NCBI GenBank assembly: GCA_050954785.1
Contig: JBPBQO010000036.1
Location: 3,015-67,014, forward strand
Length of the DNA stretch: 64,000 nt
Direction: 5' to 3'
Source of the DNA: Lichenicola sp050954785
Lineage (GTDB): Bacteria; Pseudomonadota; Alphaproteobacteria; Acetobacterales; Acetobacteraceae
The notes beneath the pieces are model-generated. The model saw only the letters and a program-made list of their open reading frames with translations. It had not been told where the DNA came from and did not search any database. Of this stretch, positions 16,200-24,723 are shown piece by piece. The first letter of the stretch is position 1. Every line of letters starts with the position of its first letter. Position numbers and translations under genes: made by a program.

Positions 16200-18004
16200 C
16201 GCATTTCCTCGACCGGCATGACTCCCAGAACGGCCAGGCCGGATCGGATGACGGTGGCAGTAGCCTCGACCAGCGCCAGCTTCGCGCGTGTTTCGACGGG
16301 TCTTTCGGCCTGCAGGAACCGCAACGTGGCATCATCGCGCCCGCGGTTCCACAACATATGAAAGTCGCCGGCCAGATCGTTGAGATAGAACGCAACCCGG
16401 TGCGGCTCACGTGCCTGCGCCGCGCTCTCGACCAACCTCGGCCAATGGCTCAGCCGGCGGATCAGCGCGAGTTCCGCATCGTTGCCCAGCGTATCGACCG
16501 GCACCGAAGCCAGCGATGCGGGATCGACCGGGCCGATCCCCTCCAGCTCCGCCGCCGCACGCAGCACCGAGCGGCAGCGGGCATGGGCGTACTGGACGTA
16601 GAACACCGGGTTGTCGCGTGTCTGGGCGACCGCGAGATCGAGGTCGAACTCCATCTGCGCATCCGGCTTGCGCGTCAGCATGGTGAAGCGGACAGCATCC
16701 CTGCCGACCTCGTCGAGCAGTTCGCGCAAGGTGATGAAGGTGCCCGCACGCTTGGACATGCGCACCGGCTGGCCGTCACGGATCACGTGCACGATCTGGC
16801 AGATCACCGCCTCGAACGTTACCGGCCGGTCCGGCGCATAGGAGGGCGCGATCGCCTTCACCGCCGCCTTCATGCGGGCGACGTAGCCGCCATGGTCGGC
16901 GCCGAGCACGTCGATCAGCACGTCCGCGCCCCGGACGATCTTGTCGCCGTGATAGCCGATATCGTTGGCGAAATAGGTATTGCTGCCGTCCGACTTGCGC
17001 AGCGGCCGGTCGACGTCGTCGCCGAATTCGGTCGCGCGGAACAGCGTCTGCGGGCGGGCCTCCCAGTCGGCCATGATCTTACCCTTGGGCGGCTCCAGCA
17101 CGCCCTCGTACAACAGCCCCGCCTCGTCGAGCCTGGCAATCGCCGCGTCGGCGACGCCCGCCGCCAGGATCTCCCGTTCGGAGGTGAACACGTCGTGGCT
17201 GACACCGAGCTGGGCCAGATCCTCACGGATCATCCGCAGCATCCAGTCGAGCGAGAACTCGCGCACCGTATCGAGCCAGACCACCGGATCGGCCGGACTG
17301 AGATCCGGTGCCGCCAGGCCGGGACCATGTGCCGCCGCGAGTGCCACGCCGACCGGAACCAGGTAGTCGCCGCGATACTGGAGGGTGCCGCCCGGCACCA
17401 GGATCTCGAACTCCGCCTCCGTGGTCGACGTGCCGATCGCCTCGAGGTAGCGCCAGTAGACCACCCAGGCGAGTGCCGCGACCTGATTGCCGGCATCGTT
17501 GACGTAGTATTCCTTGATCACGCCGTGGCCCGCCTTGGACAGCAGGTTGGCGAGTGCGTCCCCCACCACGGCGCCCCGGCAATGCCCGACATGCATCGGG
17601 CCGGTCGGGTTCGCCGACACGTATTCGATGTTGATGGTGATGCCGTGGCCGATCGCGCTGTCGCCATAGGCCTGGCCGTCGCGAAGGATCGTCGGTAGCA
17701 CCGCCTGCAGCGTCGCCGGCGCCAGGGTGATGTTGACGAAGCCGGGCCCGGCCGGTTCGGCATGGGCTACGCCCTCGCCGGCTGCCAGCAGGACCGCAAG
17801 CTCGGCGGCGATGTCGCCCGGCTTGCGACGGGCCGGCTTGGCGGCCAGCAGCGCGGCATTGGTCGCCATGTCGCCATGCGCGGGGTCGCGGGTCGGCGTG
17901 ACCTCGACGCGGGCCGCGACCTCCTCGCGCAGGTCCGGCACGATCCGCGCCAGCGCCTCGACGACACGGGTCCGATACAGCGCAAAGAGGTTATCGGACA
18001 TCAT
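16196..18004 (-). CDS. argS: Arginine--tRNA ligase
   Basis: A 602-residue class I synthetase. Seen: the N-terminal Add1 domain, the class I HIGH-equivalent motif in SANPTGPMHVGHCRGAVVG (read HVGH), the KMSKS-equivalent region MSKRAGTF, and the C-terminal DALR anticodon-binding domain. Two adjacent Met codons (18004 and 18001) make the exact start ambiguous by one residue. It is the first gene of the leftward core operon. Confidence 0.97.
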   Translation of the reverse strand: MMSDNLFALYRTRVVEALARIVPDLREEVAARVEVTPTRDPAHGDMATNAALLAAKPARRKPGDIAAELAVLLAAGEGVAHAEPAGPGFVNITLAPATLQAVLPTILRDGQAYGDSAIGHGITINIEYVSANPTGPMHVGHCRGAVVGDALANLLSKAGHGVIKEYYVNDAGNQVAALAWVVYWRYLEAIGTSTTEAEFEILVPGGTLQYRGDYLVPVGVALAAAHGPGLAAPDLSPADPVVWLDTVREFSLDWMLRMIREDLAQLGVSHDVFTSEREILAAGVADAAIARLDEAGLLYEGVLEPPKGKIMADWEARPQTLFRATEFGDDVDRPLRKSDGSNTYFANDIGYHGDKIVRGADVLIDVLGADHGGYVARMKAAVKAIAPSYAPDRPVTFEAVICQIVHVIRDGQPVRMSKRAGTFITLRELLDEVGRDAVRFTMLTRKPDAQMEFDLDLAVAQTRDNPVFYVQYAHARCRSVLRAAAELEGIGPVDPASLASVPVDTLGNDAELALIRRLSHWPRLVESAAQAREPHRVAFYLNDLAGDFHMLWNRGRDDATLRFLQAERPVETRAKLALVEATATVIRSGLAVLGVMPVEEMR

Positions 18005-18206
18005 GATCCATTCGTAAGCAGACAGGCAGGCGACAGGCGCGGTTTCAGCCCGGTATGGACGGGTCCGTCAACCGCCGGTGCTTCTGGATCGCGAACGGTC
18101 GGTGATGGACACATTATAGTCCGCATCCCCGACCCGATGAACAGCGTGCGCTCGCACCGGAACGGCCGGTCTTCAAGAATCACCCCGGAGACGCTATCTA
18201 GGGAGC
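18005..18206. promoter_or_regulatory. Divergent promoter region, argS operon and erpA/xthA
   Basis: About 200 bases separate the divergent argS operon and the erpA-like gene. Relatives often carry dgt in this position; here I find no coding frame of that kind. No clear operator or riboswitch is seen. Confidence 0.4.
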
Positions 18207-18599
18207 ATGGACATCGCCATGACGACCAATGCTTCCGACGCCGGTCTTCCTCCTCCGACCTCGTTCTCGGTTTCCGAGCGGGCGGCAGCGCGAATTGCCG
18301 AGATCGTCGTGTCCCAGCCCGGCAATACCGGACCGGCCTCGCAGGCATTGCGGGTCGCGGTGCTGGCCGGCGGCTGTAGCGGCTTCCAGTACAGCTTCAA
18401 GCTGGACCCGGACATGGCGGCAGACGACCACGTGATCCAGGCCGGGCAGGCCCGTGTCTTCGTCGATCCGATCAGCCTGGACCTGCTCGGCGGCGCGCAG
18501 CTCGATTACAGTGACGCGCTGATGGGGGCGCATTTCACCGTGCGCAACCCGAATGCGACATCATCCTGCGGCTGCGGCACCAGCTTCTCGATCGACTAA
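18207..18599 (+). CDS. erpA: HesB/IscA-type iron-sulfur cluster insertion protein, ErpA-like
   Basis: A 130-residue A-type Fe-S carrier. The three conserved cysteines are in AGGCSGFQY (near residue 55) and SSCGCGTSF near the C-terminus. Such proteins pass [2Fe-2S] or [4Fe-4S] clusters to apo-enzymes. An AGGGAG Shine-Dalgarno at 18200-18205 is too close to the ATG at 18207 and 13 bases from the ATG at 18219, so the protein may start MTTNASDAG. xthA follows after 22 bases. Confidence 0.9.
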   Translation: MDIAMTTNASDAGLPPPTSFSVSERAAARIAEIVVSQPGNTGPASQALRVAVLAGGCSGFQYSFKLDPDMAADDHVIQAGQARVFVDPISLDLLGGAQLDYSDALMGAHFTVRNPNATSSCGCGTSFSID

Positions 18600-18621
18600 G
18601 CGCCGACAGGAACTGCGTGCC

Positions 18622-19401
18622 GTGAAGATCGCCACCTGGAACGTCAACTCGGTCCGGCAACGCCAGACCCATGTCGCACGCTGGCTCGAAACCCACGCGC
18701 CCGACCTCCTGCTGCTGCAGGAAATCAAGTGCGAGACCAAGGTATTCCCGGCCGAGGTGTTTTCGAGCCTCGGCTACGAGAGCGTTGCGGTCGGGCAGAA
18801 GGCCTATAACGGGGTCGCCATCCTCTCCCGCCTGCCCTTCACGGTGACCCAGCGCCATCTGCCTGGCCTCGCCCTACCCGAGACCGGCGAACACCAGGCG
18901 CGCTACGTCGAGGTGGAAGCAGCCGGCATCACGGTGGGCAACCTCTATCTGCCGAACGGAAATTCCGGGGGGCCGGACGGCTATGCCGCCAAGCTCGCCT
19001 GGATGGACGCACTGACCGCCCATGCACGGACGTTGCTCGCCGCCGAAACCGACTTCATCCTGGCCGGCGACTATAATGTCTGTCCGACCGACGAGGATAT
19101 GGCCCCCGGCATCATGGGTGCCGACGACGCACTGGTCCGCCCGGAAACGCGCGAACGGTTCCGTGCCCTGCAGTGGCTCGGCCTGACCGACGCGGTGCGG
19201 GCCATCACCCCAGGCGGGCCGGTTTATACCTTCTGGGACTACCAGGCCGGCTGCTGGCCACGCGACCGCGGCCTGCGGATCGACCACGCGATGCTGTCGC
19301 CGCGCATTGCCGAACGTCTGGTGGACGCCATCCCCGACCGCGCCGCACGCGACGAGGTCCAGCCGTCCGATCATGTGCCGGTGGTCGTGACGCTGCGTTA
19401 G
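18622..19401 (+). CDS. xthA: Exodeoxyribonuclease III
   Basis: A 259-residue exonuclease III/AP endonuclease of the EEP fold, repairing abasic sites. Active-site motifs: WNVNS (Asn), LLQEIKCE (Glu), AGDYNVCPTDEDM (Asp and Asn), WPRDRGLRIDHAMLS (Asp) and PSDHVPVVV (catalytic Asp-His). The GTG at 18622 gives the family's usual start VKIATWNVNS; a longer in-frame open stretch overlaps erpA and is less likely. Confidence 0.96.
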   Translation: MKIATWNVNSVRQRQTHVARWLETHAPDLLLLQEIKCETKVFPAEVFSSLGYESVAVGQKAYNGVAILSRLPFTVTQRHLPGLALPETGEHQARYVEVEAAGITVGNLYLPNGNSGGPDGYAAKLAWMDALTAHARTLLAAETDFILAGDYNVCPTDEDMAPGIMGADDALVRPETRERFRALQWLGLTDAVRAITPGGPVYTFWDYQAGCWPRDRGLRIDHAMLSPRIAERLVDAIPDRAARDEVQPSDHVPVVVTLR

Positions 19402-19448
19402 CGACGCTTATCCGAACGCCGCAACGGCGGATATTGTCTCGCCTGGAG

Positions 19449-19919
19449 CTACAAACCAGCTGTTGGGCGCTCCATGAAACAGTGGATCCCGGAGCGGCCT
19501 ATTTCCGTGAAGCCGTGCCGCAAGTAGAGGGATCCTACCGGATTCCAATGTAGATATTCCAACCTGACCGGAAGGCTCAGGCGGTCCGCCATGGCCAGAC
19601 AATGGGCGAGTATGGCTGAGCCGGTTCCTCGCCCCTGGTGCGCCGGGAACAGGTAGAACTCCCCGAACCGTACGTATTCAGGCAGCACTTGGAACGAGAC
19701 GGTTCCAAGCCGCTCTTCGTGTCGCCTGATGTCGAAGAAAGGCTTTTCGCGGTAGCGGCGTTCGTGGAGATCGCGCTGGAACGTTTCATCCCACGTCCAC
19801 CACTTGACGATATGTGGTCGCATCGCTGCCTGCTTGGCCGCGAAAGCAAAATCGATGTCGTCTCGGCGGAGGTCAAGTTGGAAGAAGGCGAGGTCAGGAG
19901 GAAGGAAAGGTAAATTCAT
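19449..19919 (-). CDS. GNAT family N-acetyltransferase
   Basis: A 156-residue acetyltransferase. The acetyl-CoA-binding motif A is FPAHQGRGTGSAILAHCLA (about residues 93-111, Q/RxxGxG/A type), preceded by the strand FGEFYLF, and followed by LEYLHWNPVGSLYLRHGF, the motif B helix. The substrate is unknown. It converges with xthA and diverges from the sugar transporter operon. No obvious Shine-Dalgarno precedes its start. Confidence 0.82.
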   Translation of the reverse strand: MNLPFLPPDLAFFQLDLRRDDIDFAFAAKQAAMRPHIVKWWTWDETFQRDLHERRYREKPFFDIRRHEERLGTVSFQVLPEYVRFGEFYLFPAHQGRGTGSAILAHCLAMADRLSLPVRLEYLHWNPVGSLYLRHGFTEIGRSGIHCFMERPTAGL

Positions 19920-20022
19920 ATGTCAGCTTAACCCGAGCTCGTCAGGCAGCCACCGCAGGCACAAAGCAACGAATATGCCCGTTTCAATCGAAAACAGGCT
20001 CGTATCGACCGACGTTCGATAC

Positions 20023-20042
20023 CCATTTCCTTTCCGAAATGG
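20023..20042. promoter_or_regulatory. Inverted repeat upstream of the sugar ABC operon
   Basis: A perfect seven-base inverted repeat, CCATTTC at 20023-20029 and GAAATGG at 20036-20042, with a six-base spacer. It lies in the 250-base divergent region between the GNAT gene and ytfQ, in locally AT-rich sequence. A regulator site or a hairpin in the 5' leader of the GNAT gene are both possible. Confidence 0.35.
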
Positions 20043-20101
20043 TGCATAGCAACAATATTCGTCGAAACTTCGCGTAACGAACACGCGAGATTCATGTCGA
20101 C

Positions 20102-20125
20102 AACCAATAATACTATTGTATGGTT
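20102..20125. promoter_or_regulatory. Candidate operator for the sugar ABC operon
   Basis: An AT-rich block about 45 bases before the ytfQ start has nested dyads: AACCA at 20102-20106 with TGGTT at 20121-20125, CAATA/TATTG around four bases (20105-20118), and ATAC-TATT-GTAT at 20110-20121. GntR/FCD regulators bind short AT-rich palindromes, and one such regulator is encoded at the end of the operon. The link is inference. Confidence 0.4.
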
Positions 20126-20169
20126 ATTCCGTCGCACGCCTCACAGAAGGCGGCAGGGAAGGAACCATA

Positions 20170-21126
20170 ATGAAGCTCAATCGAATTGCCGTTGCAGCTG
20201 CGCTTACCGTAACGCTCGGTGCGAACGCACATGCCGCCGGCCAGCTCGTGGTCGGGTTTGCTCAGGTCGGTTCGGAGTCCGGCTGGCGTGCCGCCGAAAC
20301 GAAAACCGCGAAGATCCGCGCCCAACAGAACAACATCGACCTCAAGATGTCCGATGCGCAGCAGAAGCAGGAAAACGAGATAAAGGCCGCCCGCTCGTTC
20401 ATCGCCCAGGGCGTGGACGGCATCTTCATTGCGCCCGTCGTCGCAACCGGATGGGACGGTGTGCTGCGCGAGGCCAAGGAAGCGAATATTCCGGTGTTCC
20501 TGCTCGACCGCCAGATCGAGACCTCGGACCCATCGCTCTACACCGCCGCCGTCACGTCGGACACCATTCTCGAAGGCCACATGATCGGCGACTACCTGGC
20601 CGGACTGACGCACGACAAGTGCCGTATCGTCGAGCTCCAGGGCACCGTCGGGTCGAGCCCGGCGATCAATCGCAAGAAGGGTTTCGAGGAAGCCATCGCC
20701 GCCCATCCCGACATGAAGATCGTGCGCAGCCAGTCCGGCGACTTCACCCGGTCCGGCGGCAAGCAGGTGATGGAGAGCTTCATCAAGGCCGAAAACAATG
20801 GCCACAACATCTGCGCCGTCTACGCCCACAACGACGACATGGGGATCGGCGCGATCCAGGCGATCAAGGAAGCCGGCCTGAAGCCGGGCAAGGATATCCT
20901 GGTGGTCTCGATCGACGGCGTGCCCGATATGTTCAAGGCGATGGCCGATGGCGACGCCAACGGAACGGTCGAGTTGTCTCCCGACATGGCGGGGCCGGCC
21001 ATCAAGGCGCTGATCGCGTTGAAGACCGACAAGACCGAGCCGACGAAATGGATCAAGACCCCGTCGACCTTGTTCACGCCGGCTACCGCGCAGGCGGAAT
21101 ACGATCGTCGTAAATCGATGTACTGA
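20170..21126 (+). CDS. ytfQ: Sugar ABC transporter substrate-binding protein, YtfQ-like
   Basis: A 318-residue periplasmic binding protein of the ribose/galactofuranose class. The signal peptide is residues 1 to about 22 (MKLNRIAVAAALTV... HAA). Motifs match YtfQ: VGFAQVGSESGWRAAET, FIAPVVATGWDGVLREAK, FLLDRQIE and YAHNDDMGIGAIQAIKEAG. The ATG at 20170 has GGGAAGGAA upstream and gives the signal peptide; an earlier in-frame ATG at 20116 does not. It heads a four-gene import operon. Galactofuranose is the E. coli substrate; related pentoses or hexoses remain possible here. Confidence 0.9.
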   Translation: MKLNRIAVAAALTVTLGANAHAAGQLVVGFAQVGSESGWRAAETKTAKIRAQQNNIDLKMSDAQQKQENEIKAARSFIAQGVDGIFIAPVVATGWDGVLREAKEANIPVFLLDRQIETSDPSLYTAAVTSDTILEGHMIGDYLAGLTHDKCRIVELQGTVGSSPAINRKKGFEEAIAAHPDMKIVRSQSGDFTRSGGKQVMESFIKAENNGHNICAVYAHNDDMGIGAIQAIKEAGLKPGKDILVVSIDGVPDMFKAMADGDANGTVELSPDMAGPAIKALIALKTDKTEPTKWIKTPSTLFTPATAQAEYDRRKSMY

Positions 21127-21155
21127 CGAAATCGGCACTGGTGCCATCGGTAACG

Positions 21156-22676
21156 ATGTCCGGTCAAACAACGGCAGCGGCGGATATCGCGCCGCTGCTG
21201 GTCATCGAGGGACTCAGCCGCTCCTATCCGGGCGTACGCGCGCTGGATGGGGTCGATCTGCGGCTGTTCCCCGGCGAGATCCACGCGCTTCTGGGTGAAA
21301 ACGGCGCCGGCAAGTCGACACTGATCAAGGTGCTGACCGGTGTCGTCCGGCGCGACGCCGGCACCATCCTGCTCGACGGCCAGCCGATTGCGCCGGCCGA
21401 CGTCGCCGATGCCGCCGCCTGCGGGATCGGCACGGTCTACCAGGAGGTCAATCTGCTGCCGAACCTTTCGGTGGCGGACAACCTCTTCATCGGCCGGCAA
21501 CCGACACGGTTCGGGCTGGTCGATCGCCGCACCATGCGCGTGCAGGCGCGCCGCATCCTGTCCGGCTATGGTCTCGACATCGACGTGAAGGCACCGCTCG
21601 GCACGTTCTCCGTGGCTGTGCAGCAACTGATCGCCATCGCCCGCGCCGTCGACCTGTCCGGCCGGGTGCTGATCCTCGACGAGCCGACCGCCAGTCTCGA
21701 TGCGGAAGAGGTCGAAAGCCTGTTCGCAACGTTGCGCGTGCTGCGGGCACAGGGCATGGCGATCCTGTTCGTCACCCACTTCCTCGACCAGGTCTACGCT
21801 GTCTGCGATCGCATTACCGTCCTGCGCAACGGAAAGCGGGTCGGCGAACGCCTGGCGTCCGAACTCCCGCGACTGCAGCTCGTGCAGATGATGCTGGGCC
21901 GCGAACTGGCCGGCGACGCGATGTCGCGCCGTCGTACCGGGGATGCCGGCGAGGTGCTGGTCAAGTTCGAGCAGTACGGCAAGCGCCGGCTGATCGCCCC
22001 GTTCGATCTCTCGGTGCGGCGCGGCGAAGTGGTCGGCGTGGCCGGGTTGCTCGGCTCGGGACGCACGGAAACCGCCAAGCTGCTGTTTGGCGTGGAGCGG
22101 GCCGATAGCGGCCAGGCCACCGTACGCGGACGCCCTGCGCGCATCCGGTCCCCGCGCGATGCCGTGCGGCTCGGCTTCGGATACTGCCCGGAGGAACGCA
22201 AGACCGAGGGGATCGTGGCTGAACTCTCGATCCGCGAGAACATCGTTCTGGCGTTGCAGGCAAGGCGCGGCTGGCTCCGACGGTTGCCGCGTGCCGAACA
22301 GGACGCGATGGCGAACCGCTTCATCAAGATGCTCGACATCCGCACGCCGGATGCCGAACGGCCGATCGGCATGCTGTCCGGCGGCAACCAGCAGAAGGCG
22401 CTGCTGGCGCGCTGGCTCGCAACCAAGCCGGAATTCCTGATCCTGGACGAGCCGACCCGGGGCATCGATGTCGGGGCCCATGCCGAAATCATCCGGTTGA
22501 TCGAGGAGCTCTGCGCGGACGGGCTGGCCTTGCTGGTAATCTCGTCCGAGCTCGAGGAAATCGCCGCCTACTCCGATCGCGTCGTGATCCTGCGCGACCG
22601 GCGCCATGTCGCGGAACTCGGACCATCCGAAGTGAGTGTCGACCGGATCATGACAACGATCGCCGGAACCACCTGA
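21156..22676 (+). CDS. ytfR: Sugar ABC transporter ATP-binding protein, YtfR-like
   Basis: A 506-residue tandem ATPase of the RbsA/YtfR class. The first domain has Walker A GENGAGKST and Walker B LILDEPTAS, with a degenerate signature (FSVAVQQLIAIARA). The second has a degenerate Walker A (GLLGSGRTE), an intact signature LSGGNQQKALLARW and LILDEPTRGID. Degeneracy of this type is normal for the family. A GTG at 21141 is an alternative start. The gene joins the first permease by a one-base TGATG overlap. Confidence 0.92.
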   Translation: MSGQTTAAADIAPLLVIEGLSRSYPGVRALDGVDLRLFPGEIHALLGENGAGKSTLIKVLTGVVRRDAGTILLDGQPIAPADVADAAACGIGTVYQEVNLLPNLSVADNLFIGRQPTRFGLVDRRTMRVQARRILSGYGLDIDVKAPLGTFSVAVQQLIAIARAVDLSGRVLILDEPTASLDAEEVESLFATLRVLRAQGMAILFVTHFLDQVYAVCDRITVLRNGKRVGERLASELPRLQLVQMMLGRELAGDAMSRRRTGDAGEVLVKFEQYGKRRLIAPFDLSVRRGEVVGVAGLLGSGRTETAKLLFGVERADSGQATVRGRPARIRSPRDAVRLGFGYCPEERKTEGIVAELSIRENIVLALQARRGWLRRLPRAEQDAMANRFIKMLDIRTPDAERPIGMLSGGNQQKALLARWLATKPEFLILDEPTRGIDVGAHAEIIRLIEELCADGLALLVISSELEEIAAYSDRVVILRDRRHVAELGPSEVSVDRIMTTIAGTT

Positions 22677-23725
22677 TGAACGCGGTCTCGCCTCCGCTGC
22701 GCCCCGACACTCCGGCTGCGCCGACGACCCGCCGTCCACGTGTGACGTTCGCCGGGTGGCCGCAGATGCTGGCGCTCGTCGTGGTGCTGCTGGCCGACAG
22801 GCTGGTGTCGCCCGGCTTCTTCCATGTGCAGATGGTCGACGGCCGCCTGTTCGGCAGCATCATCGACGTGCTCAACCGCGGTGCGCCGGTGGCCCTGCTG
22901 TCGCTCGGCATGACGCTGGTGATTGCGACACGCGGTATCGACCTGTCGGTAGGTGCGGTGATGGCGATCAGCGGCGCGGTTGCCGCCACGCTGGTCAACT
23001 CCGGAACCCCGATGCCGCTGGTGCTCGCCGCCTCGATCGGCGCCGGGCTGCTGTGTGGACTATGGAACGGGATCCTGGTGGCGCTGCTGCGTATCCAGCC
23101 GATCGTCGCGACACTGATCCTGATGGTCGCTGGCCGTGGCATCGCGCAACTGATCACCGGCGGCCAGGTCGTGACCTTCGACAGCCACTCGCTCGGAGCG
23201 ATCGGCACCGGTGCCGTGCTCGGAATACCGGTGCCGGTTCTGCTGGTCGCCGGCATGGCGGCGCTGACCCTCGCCCTCACCCGACTGACGGCGCTCGGAC
23301 TGTTTATCGAGGCGGTCGGGGCGAACGAGCGGTCGAGCGCCTATGCCGGTATCGGCGCACGCGGCGTGCAGATCACGGTCTATGTCTGGAGCGGCCTGTG
23401 CGCGGCGCTGGCCGGCCTGGTCGTCGCCGCCGACATCCATGGCGCCGACGCCAACAATGCCGGCCTATGGCTGGAGCTCGACGCGATCCTGGCCGTCGTG
23501 GTCGGCGGAACGTCGCTGTTCGGCGGCCGCTTCCGGCTGGTGCTGTCGCTGGTCGGTGCCGCGATCATCCAGGCCCTGAATACGGGGATCCTGCTGTCGG
23601 GCATCCGGCCGGAATATAATCTGATCGTCAAGGCGCTGGTGGTTCTGGCCGTGCTGCTCCTGCAATCCCCGGTCACCCGGGCTGCACTGCCAAAACTTCG
23701 TTCAGGTTTCAGGAAGGCCTCATGA
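22676..23725 (+). CDS. ytfT: Sugar ABC transporter permease, YtfT-like
   Basis: A 349-residue polytopic inner-membrane permease of the RbsC/YtfT family with about nine to ten hydrophobic segments after a roughly 20-residue polar N-terminus. The family signatures LSLGMTLVIATRGIDLSVGA and GTSLFGGRFRLVLSLVGA are present. It overlaps ytfR by one base and the second permease by ATGA. Together with that permease it should form the heterodimeric channel. Confidence 0.92.
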   Translation: MNAVSPPLRPDTPAAPTTRRPRVTFAGWPQMLALVVVLLADRLVSPGFFHVQMVDGRLFGSIIDVLNRGAPVALLSLGMTLVIATRGIDLSVGAVMAISGAVAATLVNSGTPMPLVLAASIGAGLLCGLWNGILVALLRIQPIVATLILMVAGRGIAQLITGGQVVTFDSHSLGAIGTGAVLGIPVPVLLVAGMAALTLALTRLTALGLFIEAVGANERSSAYAGIGARGVQITVYVWSGLCAALAGLVVAADIHGADANNAGLWLELDAILAVVVGGTSLFGGRFRLVLSLVGAAIIQALNTGILLSGIRPEYNLIVKALVVLAVLLLQSPVTRAALPKLRSGFRKAS

Positions 23726-24690
23726 ACCGCCGCATTCTGCCGCTGGTGGTCACCATCGCGGTCTTCCTGCTGGGCTCGATCGCCTGCTCGCTGCAGTTCC
23801 CGCATTTCGCGTCGACACGCGTGTTCGCCAACCTGCTGACCGACAATGCCTTCCTCGGCATCGTCGCCGTCGGCATGACGTTCGTGATCATTTCCGGCGG
23901 CATCGACCTGTCGGTCGGTTCGGTCATCGCCTTCACCTGCGTGTTCCTGGCGATCATGATCCAGCGCCTGCACGTGCCGCCGTTTATCGCATTCGCGCTC
24001 GCGCTGGCGATCGCCGCCGGGTTCGGCGCGGTGATGGGCGCGATCATCCACATCTTTCGTCTGCCCGCGTTCATCGTGACGCTGGCTGGAATGTTCTTCG
24101 CGCGCGGCATGTGCTTCGTGCTGAGCACGGACTCGATCCCGATCAGCGTTCCGCTCTATGCCAACCTGTACAAACACGCGATCCCGCTCCCCGGGCGCGG
24201 CACGCTGTCGGTGATCGCGATGATCATGCTGGCGGTGGTGGGCATCGGGATGGTGGTCGCCCATCTCAGCCGCTTCGGCACCAACGTGTATGCGCTCGGC
24301 GGCAGCCGCGTCTCGGCGGAGCTGATGGGGGTGAAGGTCGGCCGCACCACGATCGGCATCTATATGCTGTCCTCGACGCTGGCCGGGCTCGCCGGGATCG
24401 TCTTCTCCTTCTACACCGGCGCGGGGTCCTCGCTGGCCGCGACCGGCGTCGAGCTGGACACCATCGCCGCTGTGGTGATCGGCGGCACCCTGCTCAGCGG
24501 CGGCGTCGGAACGGTATTCGGGACCTTCGTCGGCGTGCTGATCCAGGGCCTGATCCAGACGTACATCAGCTTCGACGGCACGCTGTCCTCGTGGTGGACC
24601 AAGATCGCGGTCGGCGTTCTGCTGTTCGGCTTCATCCTGATGCAGCGCGTGCTGGTGGCCACGGCGTCACGCGGCGCCGCACATGCCTGA
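23722..24690 (+). CDS. yjfF: Sugar ABC transporter permease, YjfF-like
   Basis: A 322-residue permease of the same family. It has the signature VGMTFVIISGGIDLSVGSV, FIVTLAGMFFARGMCFVLSTDSI (characteristic of YjfF) and GGTLLSGGVGTVFGTFVGV. It starts inside the stop of ytfT (ATGA). It is the last transporter gene of the operon; a GntR regulator gene follows 33 bases later. Confidence 0.92.
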   Translation: MNRRILPLVVTIAVFLLGSIACSLQFPHFASTRVFANLLTDNAFLGIVAVGMTFVIISGGIDLSVGSVIAFTCVFLAIMIQRLHVPPFIAFALALAIAAGFGAVMGAIIHIFRLPAFIVTLAGMFFARGMCFVLSTDSIPISVPLYANLYKHAIPLPGRGTLSVIAMIMLAVVGIGMVVAHLSRFGTNVYALGGSRVSAELMGVKVGRTTIGIYMLSSTLAGLAGIVFSFYTGAGSSLAATGVELDTIAAVVIGGTLLSGGVGTVFGTFVGVLIQGLIQTYISFDGTLSSWWTKIAVGVLLFGFILMQRVLVATASRGAAHA

Positions 24691-24723
24691 CGATCGAGGT
24701 GGATCGCCAATCCGGCCGATACG

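Noticed and set aside
21640..21705. The degenerate signature and Walker A in YtfR as signs of pseudogenisation
   Set aside because: RbsA/YtfR-type tandem ATPases normally have one degenerate composite site; the frame is intact.
20820..22739. A 639-codon open frame opposite ytfR
   Set aside because: It is antisense to an intact ABC ATPase with all signatures and itself has no recognisable domain.
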